64,000 bases of DNA from Lysinibacillus sphaericus (GCF_006864135.1 NZ_SADV01000002.1:1-64000), one strand, 5' to 3'; shown: positions 36,283 through 44,805, numbered from the stretch's first letter. The notes: generated by a model not told the origin, from the sequence alone. A program made the numbers and translations.

Positions 36283-36315
36283 AAAAAAACAACCAGCCCT
36301 GGCTTGGACTAGTTG
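36283..36315 (-). terminator. Terminator after yneF
   Basis: On the minus strand CAACTAGTCC pairs with GGGCTGGTTG (two G-T pairs) and seven T residues follow. It lies 17 bases past yneF. Confidence 0.8.
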
Positions 36316-36331
36316 CTCTTTAAAATTCCAA

Positions 36332-36550
36332 TTACTTTTGGAATTTATTCATTTGTGACATCATTTGACGTACTTGCTTTTCAGACGGCGTACGACCCAT
36401 CTGCGCCATCATCATACGAATCATTTGTTCGTTAATTGGTGGGTTCTCTTTTAAATATTTCATCATAGCTTGGCGAGCTAAATAGAAACCAAGTGCCGCG
36501 CCCGCTGCTAATGCGATAATTACGATAATAATCCAGCCCCATGTAGGCAT
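36332..36550 (-). CDS. yneF: UPF0154 membrane protein YneF
   Basis: 72 residues from ATG at 36550, with GGAGGAGG 9 bases upstream; same length as B. subtilis YneF. One N-terminal membrane helix (about 5-25), then the conserved [20 protein letters not shown] and [10 protein letters not shown] motifs. Function is unknown. It follows sirA, as in B. subtilis. Confidence 0.92.
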   Translation of the reverse strand: MPTWGWIIIVIIALAAGAALGFYLARQAMMKYLKENPPINEQMIRMMMAQMGRTPSEKQVRQMMSQMNKFQK

Positions 36551-36651
36551 ACAACCAACCTCCTCCACTACAATATATACCGAGAAAAAACTCTCCACGC
36601 TCCATTATACACCAAATATTAGCGTGTTACTATATATTGTAGTGAAATTTC

Positions 36652-37077
36652 CTAATGCATTGTATACTTCATTGGCTTTAACCACCCACACTCATTATCT
36701 TGTTTGTTAAATGCAATAAAGCGCTCGCTCATCTTCGCAAGCATTTGGAATAGATCCAAATCAAGCATTCGTGAACCCTCACAATAAACACAAATTTTGC
36801 GTTCCACTAAATAAATAGCCATTTTTCCTTTTATAGGATGTTCTAAAAATAAAGCATTACGAGCTCTCTCTAAATGTGCATACTTGGAATCTAGTTGCGC
36901 CTCAAGCATCGTAGCAATCTCATCGAAACGTACGCTTTCACATATATATGCAAGCTCTTTTAAGGATTTCTCGTTAGCGTCTTCACAGCCTTGCATCATT
37001 TCTAATAACTTACGCTCTCTGCCGAATATAAACGTTAAATGCTCTTCTTTTATTTTATATATGGAATAGGTTCTCAC
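36652..37077 (-). CDS. sirA: Sporulation inhibitor of replication SirA
   Basis: 141 residues from GTG at 37077 with AAGGAGG 7 bases upstream. The N-terminal YSIYKIKEEHLTFIFGRE and C-terminal RFIAFNKQDNECGWLKPMK match SirA (YneE), which binds DnaA domain I and blocks new rounds of replication in sporulating cells. It is followed by yneF. In B. subtilis tkt precedes sirA; here about 7.7 kb separates them. Confidence 0.82.
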   Translation of the reverse strand: MRTYSIYKIKEEHLTFIFGRERKLLEMMQGCEDANEKSLKELAYICESVRFDEIATMLEAQLDSKYAHLERARNALFLEHPIKGKMAIYLVERKICVYCEGSRMLDLDLFQMLAKMSERFIAFNKQDNECGWLKPMKYTMH

Positions 37078-37263
37078 TAGAAATCCTCCTTCGCTCATTG
37101 CTTTTTCATAAGTATAGCTCATCCTAACTTTTTAATTTGTCAAACGAAGGAGGCATTCATCTTCTATTTTTGTCGAAAACTTTCTACTTTCCGTTCTATC
37201 AAATGCTTTATGGCTAATTAAGCTTTTACAATTTTAAGCTTCTTCTATAGTACTTAGAATATT

Positions 37264-37361
37264 CTCAGCCTCAAGACCTAGAGTAAAATCAATTTCCAGT
37301 CCGTTTTAGCAAAGCTTTCTAATAGGTAATATAAAGGTATCAACGAAAGGAGCTAAAACAT
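37264..37361 (+). promoter_or_regulatory. Control region of liaI1, candidate LiaR site
   Basis: CTCAGCCTCAAGACCTAGAG is identical before both liaI copies and lies where a LiaR box would be expected, upstream of a weak TAATAT -10 (37326-37331). GAAAGGAG is the ribosome site. The operator role is inferred from synteny. Confidence 0.4.
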
Positions 37362-37715
37362 ATGAGAAAATTTTTTCTACTAATAGGAGGCTTTATCGCA
37401 GGATGTGTTGCACTCGCTTTAACTGGACCACTTGCAGGTCTACTATTTTCTGGATTGTTTGTAGCACTCGGTATGCACTTTTACACTTCAAGTAAATCGA
37501 CATTCGGCAAAATCTTGTGGTTTACAGTAGGTCTGATTGGTGTGCTATCAGCAATATCTAATATCCCAGCAATGGTTGGTTTAGCAGCAATCGCTGTCAT
37601 CTATGTTATCTATAAAAAATGGAATGGCGAAGATGTAAAAATCCCAACAATTGAAGCTAAAGAAGAAGATCCATTTAAAAACTTTGAAAAAGAATGGTCT
37701 AACTTAACAAAATAA
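37362..37715 (+). CDS. liaI: LiaI-like membrane protein, copy 1
   Basis: 117 residues with three or four closely spaced hydrophobic helices (about 4-24, 26-42, 50-66, 68-86) and a charged C-terminus (EAKEEDPFKNFEKEW). In B. subtilis LiaI is the membrane anchor of the PspA-like LiaH and the first gene of the LiaR-induced lia operon. It differs from copy 2 at seven positions. The stop is 15 bases from liaH1. Confidence 0.8.
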   Translation: MRKFFLLIGGFIAGCVALALTGPLAGLLFSGLFVALGMHFYTSSKSTFGKILWFTVGLIGVLSAISNIPAMVGLAAIAVIYVIYKKWNGEDVKIPTIEAKEEDPFKNFEKEWSNLTK

Positions 37716-37730
37716 AAGGAGCGAATTTAC

Positions 37731-38369
37731 ATGAACTTATTTCAACGTTTTAAATATACAGTAGAGGCAGATTTACATCAGTTATTTGATAAGAAAGAAC
37801 AAAAAAATCCAATTGCGATGTTGAACCAATACATTCGCGAAGCAGAAAAACAAACAGAGCAAACTGGAAAATTATTAGAGCGTCAAGGTCAGTTAAAAGA
37901 AAAACTAGAGCAGGAATTTAAACAAAATGCTGAATTACTAGCTAAACGTGAGGCTCAATTAAAATTAGCTACTACTAGCGGGGAGCAAGATTTAATCGAT
38001 TTCGCTTCTGATGAAGTTACTGCATACACAGCACGTAACAATACATTACAAGCTAGTATTGAAGCAAGTACACGTGAATACTTCGAACTTGAACGTAAAT
38101 TTGAAACGATGAAACACAAAATTAAAGATATGAAAGTGCGTCAATTACAGCTAATGGGTAAAGAAAACGTCACACGCGCTCACCATCAAATGGACGGTAT
38201 GATTGCTAAAAACAATAAAACCAACTTTGAAGATTTAGAATCGTATATCGATAAGCTTGCTTACCAAATCGACAAAGATCATGAAGTAACATCTTTCGAG
38301 TCTCGTCTTGCCCAGCTAGAAAAAAATGTCGCAGAAGATAACACACCACTACTAATTGAAAACAAATAA
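37731..38369 (+). CDS. liaH: PspA/IM30 family protein LiaH, copy 1
   Basis: 212 residues, almost entirely coiled coil, as in PspA/Vipp1/LiaH. The conserved N-terminus MNLFQRFKYTVEADLHQLFD is the amphipathic helix that contacts membrane, followed by NPIAMLNQYIREAEKQ. These proteins form ring or rod assemblies that protect a damaged membrane. It has an AAAGGAG ribosome site and is followed by a terminator. Ten residues differ from copy 2. Confidence 0.88.
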   Translation: MNLFQRFKYTVEADLHQLFDKKEQKNPIAMLNQYIREAEKQTEQTGKLLERQGQLKEKLEQEFKQNAELLAKREAQLKLATTSGEQDLIDFASDEVTAYTARNNTLQASIEASTREYFELERKFETMKHKIKDMKVRQLQLMGKENVTRAHHQMDGMIAKNNKTNFEDLESYIDKLAYQIDKDHEVTSFESRLAQLEKNVAEDNTPLLIENK

Positions 38370-38371
38370 GA

Positions 38372-38408
38372 ATAAGGGATGCCTCAATTATTGAAGCATC
38401 CCTTTTCT
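38372..38408 (+). terminator. Terminator after liaH1
   Basis: AAGGGATGC(C)TCAA and TTGA(A)GCATCCCTT pair around TTA, followed by TTCTTTT. It ends the first liaIH transcript, so copy 1 is transcribed largely on its own. Confidence 0.85.
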
Positions 38409-38653
38409 TTTAAAAAACTTTTGATGGTGACCTAAAAGAGATAGAGAAAATAATTTTAATAAAAAATTGTAAATAGAAAGTGTTTTAGTCCTATGATTAA
38501 AATATGTATTGATCGCTCATTTCTTTTTCATACGTATAGGTCATCTCTACTCTTTAATTTGTAAAACTAAGGAAGCTTTCATCTTCTATTTTCGGTTCTA
38601 TCAAATACTTTATCTTTTACCAATTTAGCTTCTTCTATAGTGCTTAGATTACT

Positions 38654-38751
38654 CTCAGCCTCAAGACCTAGAGTAAAATCAATTCCCAGTCCGTTTTAGC
38701 AAAGCTCTCTAATAGGTAATATAAAGGTATCAACGAAAGGAGCTAAAACAT
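38654..38751 (+). promoter_or_regulatory. Control region of liaI2, candidate LiaR site
   Basis: Carries the same CTCAGCCTCAAGACCTAGAG block, the same TAATAT and the same GAAAGGAG as the first copy, so liaI2 has its own promoter. Confidence 0.4.
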
Positions 38752-39105
38752 ATGAGAAAATTTTTTCTATTAATCGGAGGCTTTATCGCAGGATGTGTTG
38801 CACTTGCTTTAACCGGACCGCTTGTAGGTCTACTATTTTCTGGATTGTTTGTAGCACTCGGTATGCACTTCTACACTTCGAGTAAATCGACATTCGGTAA
38901 AATTTTATGGGTTACAGTGGGTCTGATTGGAGTTCTATCAGCAATATCTAATATCCCAGCAATGATTGGTTTAGCAGCAATCGCTATCATCTATGTTATC
39001 TATAAAAAATGGAACAATGAAGATGTAAAAATCCTAACAATTGAAGCTAAAGAAGAAGATCCGTTTACAAACTTTGAAAAAGAATGGTCTAACTTAACAA
39101 AATAA
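38752..39105 (+). CDS. liaI: LiaI-like membrane protein, copy 2
   Basis: 117 residues, differing from copy 1 at A25V, F54V, V72I, V79I, G89N, P95L and K107T. All helices are kept and most changes are conservative, so it is probably functional. It heads the liaI2-liaH2-liaF-liaS-liaR gene string. The stop is 15 bases before liaH2, as in copy 1. Confidence 0.8.
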   Translation: MRKFFLLIGGFIAGCVALALTGPLVGLLFSGLFVALGMHFYTSSKSTFGKILWVTVGLIGVLSAISNIPAMIGLAAIAIIYVIYKKWNNEDVKILTIEAKEEDPFTNFEKEWSNLTK

Positions 39106-39120
39106 AAGGGGCGAATTTAA

Positions 39121-39759
39121 ATGAACTTATTTAAACGTTTTAAATATACAATTGAGGCTGATTTACATCATGCATTTGATAAGAAGGAACAAAAAAATCC
39201 AATTGCGATGTTAAATCAATATATTCGTGAGGCAGAAAAACAAACAGAGCAAACAGGAAAATTATTAGAGCGTCAAGGTCAATTAAAGGAAAAACTAGAG
39301 CAAGAATTTAAGCAAAATGCAGATTTACTAGCTAAACGTGACGCTCAACTAAAATTAGCTACTACTAGTGGAGAGCAAGATTTAATCGATTTTGCCTCTG
39401 ATGAAGTAGCTGCTTATACAGCACGTAACAATACATTACAAGCTAGTATTGAGGCAAGTACACGTGAATACTTCGAGCTTGAACGCAAATTTGAAACGAT
39501 GAAACACAAAATTAAAGATATGAAAGTGCGTCAATTACAGCTTATGGGCAAAGAAAACGTCACTCGCGCTCACCATCAAATGGACAGTATGATTGCTAAA
39601 AACAATAAAACAAACTTTGAGGATTTAGAATCATACATCGATAAGCTCGCTTACCAAATCGACAAAGATCATGAAGTAACATCTTTCGAGTCTCGTCTGG
39701 CACAACTCGAAAAAAATGCTGCAGAAGATAACGCGCCACTGCTAATTGAAAACAAATAA
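39121..39759 (+). CDS. liaH: PspA/IM30 family protein LiaH, copy 2
   Basis: 212 residues, ten different from copy 1 (four in the first 18 residues, including Q5K and Q17H in the membrane-binding helix). The coiled-coil core is nearly unchanged, so mixed assemblies of the two are plausible. It is followed by a hairpin and then liaF. Confidence 0.88.
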   Translation: MNLFKRFKYTIEADLHHAFDKKEQKNPIAMLNQYIREAEKQTEQTGKLLERQGQLKEKLEQEFKQNADLLAKRDAQLKLATTSGEQDLIDFASDEVAAYTARNNTLQASIEASTREYFELERKFETMKHKIKDMKVRQLQLMGKENVTRAHHQMDSMIAKNNKTNFEDLESYIDKLAYQIDKDHEVTSFESRLAQLEKNAAEDNAPLLIENK

Positions 39760-39770
39760 CATGTTATAAT

Positions 39771-39811
39771 GAAAGAAATGCGCCATATTTAGAGGCGCAT
39801 TCTTTCCGTTT
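39771..39811 (+). terminator. Hairpin between liaH2 and liaF, likely partial terminator
   Basis: GAAAGAAATGCGCC and GGCGCATTCTTTC pair with one bulge, followed by CGTTTTG. The weak T-run suggests read-through into liaFSR, giving high liaIH and low liaFSR expression, as known in B. subtilis. Confidence 0.6.
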
Positions 39812-39860
39812 TGAAATAGAGGGACCCATTCCCTCTCTTATACTCTTAGTAGAAAGAAGG

Positions 39861-40553
39861 GTGACCCTCTTGCAAAATTTCACAACTAATAAGCTCACAT
39901 TTTTAGTACTATGCTTCTTTTTACTCGTTTTTGTGGAGCTTACAATCTTTAATAACGGTGGCGCCTTTTGTCTTTTGATTGGGGTAGGACTTCTTTATTT
40001 AAGTTTCTCGAAAAAAAATCGTTTCTTTAAATGGACAGGAATTTTCTTTATCTCGATTGCACTCTTTACGATGTGGAGTTTACGCTTATTTATTGTCATC
40101 ATTCTCTTATATATGCTCTATCAATACTTGCAAAGAGAAAACGAAGCCAAAGTTGTTGGTTCGGAGCTTTTCGAAAAACTTCCTGCTACGAAAAACGAAT
40201 TATTCGGTACAATGCCTGCACCATTAGATGCCTACAAATGGCAAGATGTTCAAATTCAGCGACTTGCAGGTGACATTACGATTGATACTACACAAACAAT
40301 TTTGCCTACCGGCACAAGTATCATTACGATTCGTCAAGGCATTGGTAAGGTTCAAATTTATATCCCATATGAAATTCCATTCCGCTTACACTATACGACA
40401 TTGTTTGGTGAGATAAAATGCCTAAATGTTGGACCGCAACGCATACTCAATGAAAGTGTAAATTTTTCAGATGGAAACCCTGAGGATGCAAAACGTACAC
40501 TTGTGATACATGTTGCAACATGGCTTGGGAACTTGGAGGTGCTACGTAAATGA
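39861..40553 (+). CDS. liaF: LiaF-like negative regulator of the LiaRS system
   Basis: 230 residues: three or four membrane helices in the first 95 residues, then a soluble C-terminal beta-rich domain (GDITIDTTQTILPTGTS, RQGIGKVQIYIPYEIPFRL) typical of LiaF/VraT. It keeps LiaS inactive without envelope stress. The start may be GTG at 39861 or TTG at 39870. It overlaps liaS by 4 bases (ATGA). Confidence 0.88.
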   Translation: MTLLQNFTTNKLTFLVLCFFLLVFVELTIFNNGGAFCLLIGVGLLYLSFSKKNRFFKWTGIFFISIALFTMWSLRLFIVIILLYMLYQYLQRENEAKVVGSELFEKLPATKNELFGTMPAPLDAYKWQDVQIQRLAGDITIDTTQTILPTGTSIITIRQGIGKVQIYIPYEIPFRLHYTTLFGEIKCLNVGPQRILNESVNFSDGNPEDAKRTLVIHVATWLGNLEVLRK

Positions 40554-41587
40554 TTGCCTTTATCTCAAGAATATTTACTATACTTTTTATGTTGATGAGT
40601 GCTGCATTCAGCCTTCTTGTCGCTGTTTGGGGCGAGCCAAACGAGAAAACATGGGAGCCATTATGGCAGCAGAATTATAATAATATCCCACTCGGTGGGT
40701 TTATTGTTGTCATTCTTTTTGCGCTTAGTTTGCTGATTGCAAGTTGGATTAGTATGACAGCCCGCGCAAGAGAGGCTCAGGCAACCAAAATCGTGAAACA
40801 ATTAGTTGAACCTGATTTTGTATTACCTAAAAAACAGCCTTTACCAAAACCTTTGAAAAAAGCTTTAGTTCAAACAAGTGAATTAATCGATACCCAACGA
40901 AAAAGCTTACAGCGCTTATCCAATGAACGTGCAGAAGCTAATGATATAATTATTCAGGAGCGCATTATTGCTGAACGTCAACGCCTTGCTCGCGAGCTCC
41001 ATGACTCTGTATCACAGCAATTATTCGCAGCTTCGATGTTGCTTTCCGCATTGACCGAAACTGATGAAAATGCTCCAAGATTAAAGCAAGTCGAAAAAGT
41101 TGTACAACAGGCACAGCTTGAAATGCGCGCATTATTATTACATTTGCGTCCAGTAGCTCTGCACAATAAAACACTTGCACAAGGTCTTGAGGAGCTTATT
41201 ATTGAACTGCAGCAAAAAGTATTTTTTCATATTGAATATGAACTTGAAGAAATGTCATTATCCAAAGCAGAGGAGGACCATTTATTCCGTATTGCACAAG
41301 AAGCGTTATCGAATACGCTACGCCATGCAAAAGCAAGCGAAGTTGAATTACTGCTCGTTGCCCGCGATGATTTAGCCATTTTACGTATTCAGGACAATGG
41401 CCTCGGCTTTGATGTCGAAGCCGATAAATCTACTTCATATGGACTGCAAAATATTGCTGAACGCGCTGTAGAGATTGGCTGTACGTACAAAATTGTATCA
41501 GTGCCTGGAGAAGGTACAATTGTAGAGGTTAAAATTCCACTACAAAAGGAGGTTGAAGTGAATGATTCAAGTGTTAATAGTGGATGA
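40550..41587 (+). CDS. liaS: LiaS sensor histidine kinase
   Basis: 345 residues: two membrane helices (about 8-27 and 49-69) with a very short outer loop, as in intramembrane-sensing kinases; a HisKA_3 domain with H151 in [18 protein letters not shown]; and a HATPase with [10 protein letters not shown] and [11 protein letters not shown]. It senses cell-wall antibiotic damage together with LiaF and phosphorylates LiaR. It overlaps liaR by 26 bases. Confidence 0.92.
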   Translation: MIAFISRIFTILFMLMSAAFSLLVAVWGEPNEKTWEPLWQQNYNNIPLGGFIVVILFALSLLIASWISMTARAREAQATKIVKQLVEPDFVLPKKQPLPKPLKKALVQTSELIDTQRKSLQRLSNERAEANDIIIQERIIAERQRLARELHDSVSQQLFAASMLLSALTETDENAPRLKQVEKVVQQAQLEMRALLLHLRPVALHNKTLAQGLEELIIELQQKVFFHIEYELEEMSLSKAEEDHLFRIAQEALSNTLRHAKASEVELLLVARDDLAILRIQDNGLGFDVEADKSTSYGLQNIAERAVEIGCTYKIVSVPGEGTIVEVKIPLQKEVEVNDSSVNSG

Positions 41588-42194
41588 TCATGAAATGGTG
41601 CGAATTGGTGTTTCTGCCTATCTATCAGCACAACCAGATATCAATGTTGTAGGAGAAGCTGAAAATGGTAAAGAGGCAGTGGAACGTGCTCTTGAGCTGC
41701 GTCCAGACATTATTTTAATGGACAATGTGATGCCCGTCATGACAGGAGCTGAAGCGACAGCTGAAATTTTAGCTGCATGGCCAGAAGCAAAAATTATGAT
41801 GGTGACAAGTTTTTTAGATGATGATAAAGTCTACCCTGCATTAGAGGCTGGTGCAGTCAGCTATATTTTAAAAACGTCCAATGCGAAGCAAATCGCCGAT
41901 GCCATTCGAAAAACAATGGGCGGCGAAACCGTTTTAGAGCCAGAAGTAACATCAAAAATGATGCATCGCATGCGCCACGGCTCTAGTACTCCACTGTATG
42001 AGCAGCTAACCGAGCGCGAAATGGAAGTATTATTGCTAATGGCTAAAGGCAAAGCCAATCAGGAAATCGCCGATGACTTATACATTGCTTTAAAAACCGT
42101 AAAAACACATGTCAGCAATATTTTAGCGAAGCTCGATGTTCAAGATCGCACACAAGCAGTTGTCTACGCTTTTCAAAACGGGCTTGCGAAGTAG
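41562..42194 (+). CDS. liaR: LiaR response regulator
   Basis: 210 residues: receiver domain with D54 ([13 protein letters not shown]) and a NarL-type LuxR helix-turn-helix ([34 protein letters not shown]). AGGAGG lies inside the liaS end before ATG. It activates the liaI promoters. Both liaIH copies carry the same upstream block and would respond together. Confidence 0.94.
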   Translation: MIQVLIVDDHEMVRIGVSAYLSAQPDINVVGEAENGKEAVERALELRPDIILMDNVMPVMTGAEATAEILAAWPEAKIMMVTSFLDDDKVYPALEAGAVSYILKTSNAKQIADAIRKTMGGETVLEPEVTSKMMHRMRHGSSTPLYEQLTEREMEVLLLMAKGKANQEIADDLYIALKTVKTHVSNILAKLDVQDRTQAVVYAFQNGLAK

Positions 42195-42219
42195 TTTTTC
42201 TTAGGTCGTTTGGTTTATT

Positions 42220-42362
42220 AGCGATTTTGCTGGGGCTATCAGCGATTCTACCCGGGTTATCAGCGATGAAAGATCTGAAGCGGCGGAATTTCGGGTTTTA
42301 GCGGCGTTCTTCCTTTGGTTAGCGGTGCAACTCACACATTTAGCGGCGAATTCCAACATAAG
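42220..42362. repeat. 21-bp tandem repeat array 2, degenerate part
   Basis: AGCG(A/G) words begin at 42220, 42241, 42262, 42279, 42300, 42321 and 42342: spacing 21 bases except one of 17. Unit bodies have diverged, for example AGCGATTCTACCCGGGTTAT against AGCGGCGTTCTTCCTTTGGT. It starts 25 bases past the liaR stop. Confidence 0.8.
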
Positions 42363-42433
42363 CTGGACAATTTGACAAAACTAAAGTCAGAGTTGAAGAA
42401 CATTGTATAGAATTTTACACAATATTAAGGACT

Positions 42434-42580
42434 TGACTCGATTCTACCTGAGCTATCAGCGATTTTCACTCTTTTATCAGCGATTCTACCTGAGCTATCA
42501 GCGATTTTCACTCTTTTATCAGCGATTCTACCTGGGTTATCAGCGATTTTACCTCTTTTATCAGCGATTACGTCTGTTTT
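42434..42580. repeat. 21-bp tandem repeat array 2, conserved part (seven units)
   Basis: Units start at 42434, 42455, 42476, 42497, 42518, 42539 and 42560 without a slip. Most begin ATCAGCGATT and alternate between TCTACCTGAGCT and TTCACTCTTTT endings. Read on the minus strand the consensus is GATAnnnnAGnTAAAATCGC, matching array 1. The array ends 3 bases before a terminator. Confidence 0.92.
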
Positions 42581-42582
42581 CC

Positions 42583-42628
42583 AAAAAATACGAAACTGCA
42601 TTTCTATCAATGCAGTTTCGTATTTTTT
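42583..42628. terminator. Bidirectional terminator between liaR and the HAD gene
   Basis: Arms of 19 bases, 42583-42601 and 42610-42628, pair perfectly around an 8-base loop and carry AAAAAA/TTTTTT ends on both strands. It serves the convergent liaR and HAD phosphatase genes. Confidence 0.93.
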
Positions 42629-43286
42629 AACTCAATCTATTAAAAAATTTTTGCAGCTCGTTTACACTGTTCACTATGTATGTTGCTTGTGCTTCCGTCA
42701 ATTCCTCAAGTGAGCCATAGCCATAAGTAACACCGATAGAATCGATTTGATTTTCATGTGCCCCAACAATATCGTATTTACGATCTCCAATCATAATTAA
42801 TTGATTGATATTCACTTCATTAAAATGTTCGCGTACATATGCGATAACTTCTCCTTTAGCTGACCGTGTACCATCCAAATTGCTGCCTGCGACAAGGTCA
42901 AAAAAATGTTCAAGGTTAAAGTATTGTATAATTTGTTCTGCAAATACAGTTGGCTTAGATGTGGCTATTGCTAACTGATAACCATCCTTCTGTAAATATT
43001 CTAATAAAGATGATATATTTTGATACAATTTATTCTCATACATGCCAGTTTTGATAAAACGTTCACGGTAATAAGCAATCGCTTGTTCAATTTGAACATC
43101 ATCCATTCCATATATTTCTCGAAATGATACTTGCAGCGGCGGCCCAATAAACGTTTCAAGCTGATCAAGGTCTTCTTCAACTATACCCATTTTCCCTAAA
43201 GCATATTGAACAGATTTTGTTATCCCTATTTTAGGATCAGATATTGTACCGTCTAAATCAAATAACACTACGCTATACTTTTTCAT
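42627..43286 (-). CDS. HAD-family hydrolase, phosphoglycolate phosphatase-like
   Basis: 219 residues. HAD motif I FDLDGTISD (D10 nucleophile, D12 acid/base), motif II ATSKPT, motif III Lys in RSAKGEVI and motif IV MIGDRKYDIVGAHEN are all present, with an alpha-helical C1 cap at about 20-85. It is a magnesium-dependent phosphatase of the Gph/PpaX type; the substrate is unknown. It lies 20 bases after the serine hydrolase gene. Confidence 0.88.
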   Translation of the reverse strand: MKKYSVVLFDLDGTISDPKIGITKSVQYALGKMGIVEEDLDQLETFIGPPLQVSFREIYGMDDVQIEQAIAYYRERFIKTGMYENKLYQNISSLLEYLQKDGYQLAIATSKPTVFAEQIIQYFNLEHFFDLVAGSNLDGTRSAKGEVIAYVREHFNEVNINQLIMIGDRKYDIVGAHENQIDSIGVTYGYGSLEELTEAQATYIVNSVNELQKFFNRLS

Positions 43287-43306
43287 TACTAGCCCTCCTT
43301 TTATTA

Positions 43307-44293
43307 TTAAAGAATTGATTGATACACGGTTGATCCAAAATCATGAATATCTTTAATGTAATCAAACCCTTCAGGTGAGCCAAAGCTGTTAAATCCACGA
43401 ACTGCCACAATATTTTCTTTAGGAATTACCAATAGAGCAACACTTGTGAAACCAAGTAATTGAAAGCTTCCTTGTGGTAATATTGGGCTTAACTCTGTAA
43501 CCCCTTCTCTCTGTTGTGGCTGAATGAACCAGAAAAAGCCATTAGTTGGCAAGTTCTTTGGTTTAGAATTTGGGGATTGAATTGTCGTTAATAACTGTAT
43601 GATTTCTTCAGGTATAATTTGTTTTCCATGTAATCTCCCTTTATCAAGATGCACTTGTCCCCACTTAGCTAGCTCTCTTAATGTGCTATACATATTCATT
43701 TTACTACCATCACATAAGTCGCTTTCATACCAAAAGGGGTTATCATTATGTATTACTTCTATATGCTGTTCGTTTTTTTCACTAAACCAATTTGTTTCAG
43801 TTAAAGACAATGGCTGAAATACTTGCTCATCTACAATTTCTGCAATAGTTTTTCCAGTAGCTTTAAAAATGACTTTTGCAAGTAGTTCTACATTAATATC
43901 TCGGTATGCCCAGTTATAACCTGCTTTGAATTCCTTCATTACTTTTTCATTTTGCCGACGTAAACCGTGAGTATGGGTGAGTAGATGTCTAATTGATACA
44001 TCAGCAAAAACTATTTCATTCTCTAAATAATCACTTAGTTTATCATCTATTGAAGCAATATAGTTATGATAAATTGCATATGCTACAGCAAATCCTACAT
44101 ATGTTTTACGAACAGAAGCAAGATGAAAAAGAGTATGGGGTCCTATCCTTTTGGCATCTTGTTGTTGTCCTTGCACACCAAAATATTCTTCTAATACTGT
44201 TTGACCATGCTTATTAATAATAACTCCGCCACCTGTACAATCTAATTGTGAGAAAGTTTTCTTTACTTGTGTGAGTATTGCTTGTGAATTCAT
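43307..44293 (-). CDS. Serine hydrolase of the beta-lactamase/PBP4* family
   Basis: 328 residues, no signal peptide, so cytoplasmic. The S-x-x-K motif is S60-V-R-K63 in LFHLASVRKTYVGFAVAYAI, and a Tyr motif is near YNWAYRDIN (about 127). Such class-C-like hydrolases act as esterases or peptidases; a role in drug resistance is not implied. It is upstream of the HAD gene and divergent from the small membrane protein gene. Confidence 0.85.
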   Translation of the reverse strand: MNSQAILTQVKKTFSQLDCTGGGVIINKHGQTVLEEYFGVQGQQQDAKRIGPHTLFHLASVRKTYVGFAVAYAIYHNYIASIDDKLSDYLENEIVFADVSIRHLLTHTHGLRRQNEKVMKEFKAGYNWAYRDINVELLAKVIFKATGKTIAEIVDEQVFQPLSLTETNWFSEKNEQHIEVIHNDNPFWYESDLCDGSKMNMYSTLRELAKWGQVHLDKGRLHGKQIIPEEIIQLLTTIQSPNSKPKNLPTNGFFWFIQPQQREGVTELSPILPQGSFQLLGFTSVALLVIPKENIVAVRGFNSFGSPEGFDYIKDIHDFGSTVYQSIL

Positions 44294-44430
44294 TTAAACA
44301 CCTCTCAACATTTCTAGTTCGATGCCTACACTTATCATTGTATACCTATTGGGAATTAATACTAGATGAGTTTCTTAATTTCCGAAACCTTTTATTACCA
44401 AAATCGTTATTATTTTTAAGGAGGGGTTGT

Positions 44431-44778
44431 GTGGATACTCAATTTACTTATAAGCATTTTGTAAATGAAAATACGTTTTCACTTCTAGATCCGATTTTTG
44501 AAGCTACCCTACTTTTTGCTGTTTTGCTACTCATTATTGTGATTGTAAAAAAAGTATCTATTTGGTTTTGTTTACTTTTGGCAAGCCTCTCAGCAATTAT
44601 CACAGGTCAGCTTCTTTGGTTTAGTGGCATTATAGCTGATGAGCTAAACATTGAAGGAAGTTCCAAAGGCTTTTACTGTTTTGTCATTATGCTGCTAATT
44701 CATTGTGCAGCTATTTGGATTTCTTTAGTGAAATCCTCTAAACACGAAAAAATACCGCAGTACTCAGAGGAGATTTAA
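44431..44778 (+). CDS. Hypothetical small membrane protein, 115 residues
   Basis: GTG at 44431 is preceded by AAGGAGG 6 bases upstream, which decides against the longer open frame from 44278. Three hydrophobic helices (about 22-38, 42-60, 78-96) and a short charged tail. Not recognised. Its last 30 bases form one arm of the terminator shared with tkt. Confidence 0.6.
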   Translation: MDTQFTYKHFVNENTFSLLDPIFEATLLFAVLLLIIVIVKKVSIWFCLLLASLSAIITGQLLWFSGIIADELNIEGSSKGFYCFVIMLLIHCAAIWISLVKSSKHEKIPQYSEEI

Positions 44779-44801
44779 CCTACTGAGTATGCGGTATTTT
44801 A
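44749..44801. terminator. Bidirectional terminator at tkt 3' end
   Basis: AAATACCGCAGTACTCAG and CTGAGTATGCGGTATTTT pair with one bulged base around a 15-base loop, with A and T runs at the ends. It serves tkt and the small membrane protein gene. Confidence 0.85.
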
Positions 44802-44805
44802 TGAA

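Larger units (their letters stand above)
37092..38369 (+). repeat. Tandem duplication, first copy (sirA 5' end to liaH1)
   Basis: This segment, from the first codons of sirA (read from the opposite strand) through liaI1 and liaH1, is repeated at 38514-39759. The CDS starts are offset by exactly 1390 bases. The promoter blocks are nearly identical. Confidence 0.9.
38514..39759 (+). repeat. Tandem duplication, second copy
   Basis: Repeat of 37092-38369. It begins with CGCTCATTTCTTTTTCATAC, a decayed copy of the sirA start, which shows the duplicated unit reached into sirA. The stretch 38409-38513 before it is unique and has no gene. Confidence 0.88.

Noticed and set aside
42403..42630. Open frames with YLSYQRFSLFYQRF-type repeats over array 2
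   Set aside because: Same artefact of the 21-base period; no start signal, and the array lies between convergent genes with a shared terminator.
43307..44293. Beta-lactam resistance gene
   Set aside because: The SVRK serine hydrolase has no signal peptide and lacks the full motif set of a class C beta-lactamase; family members are mostly esterases or peptidases.
44278..44430. 51-residue upstream extension of the small membrane protein at 44431
   Set aside because: It would overlap the divergent gene start, and AAGGAGG lies exactly before GTG 44431.
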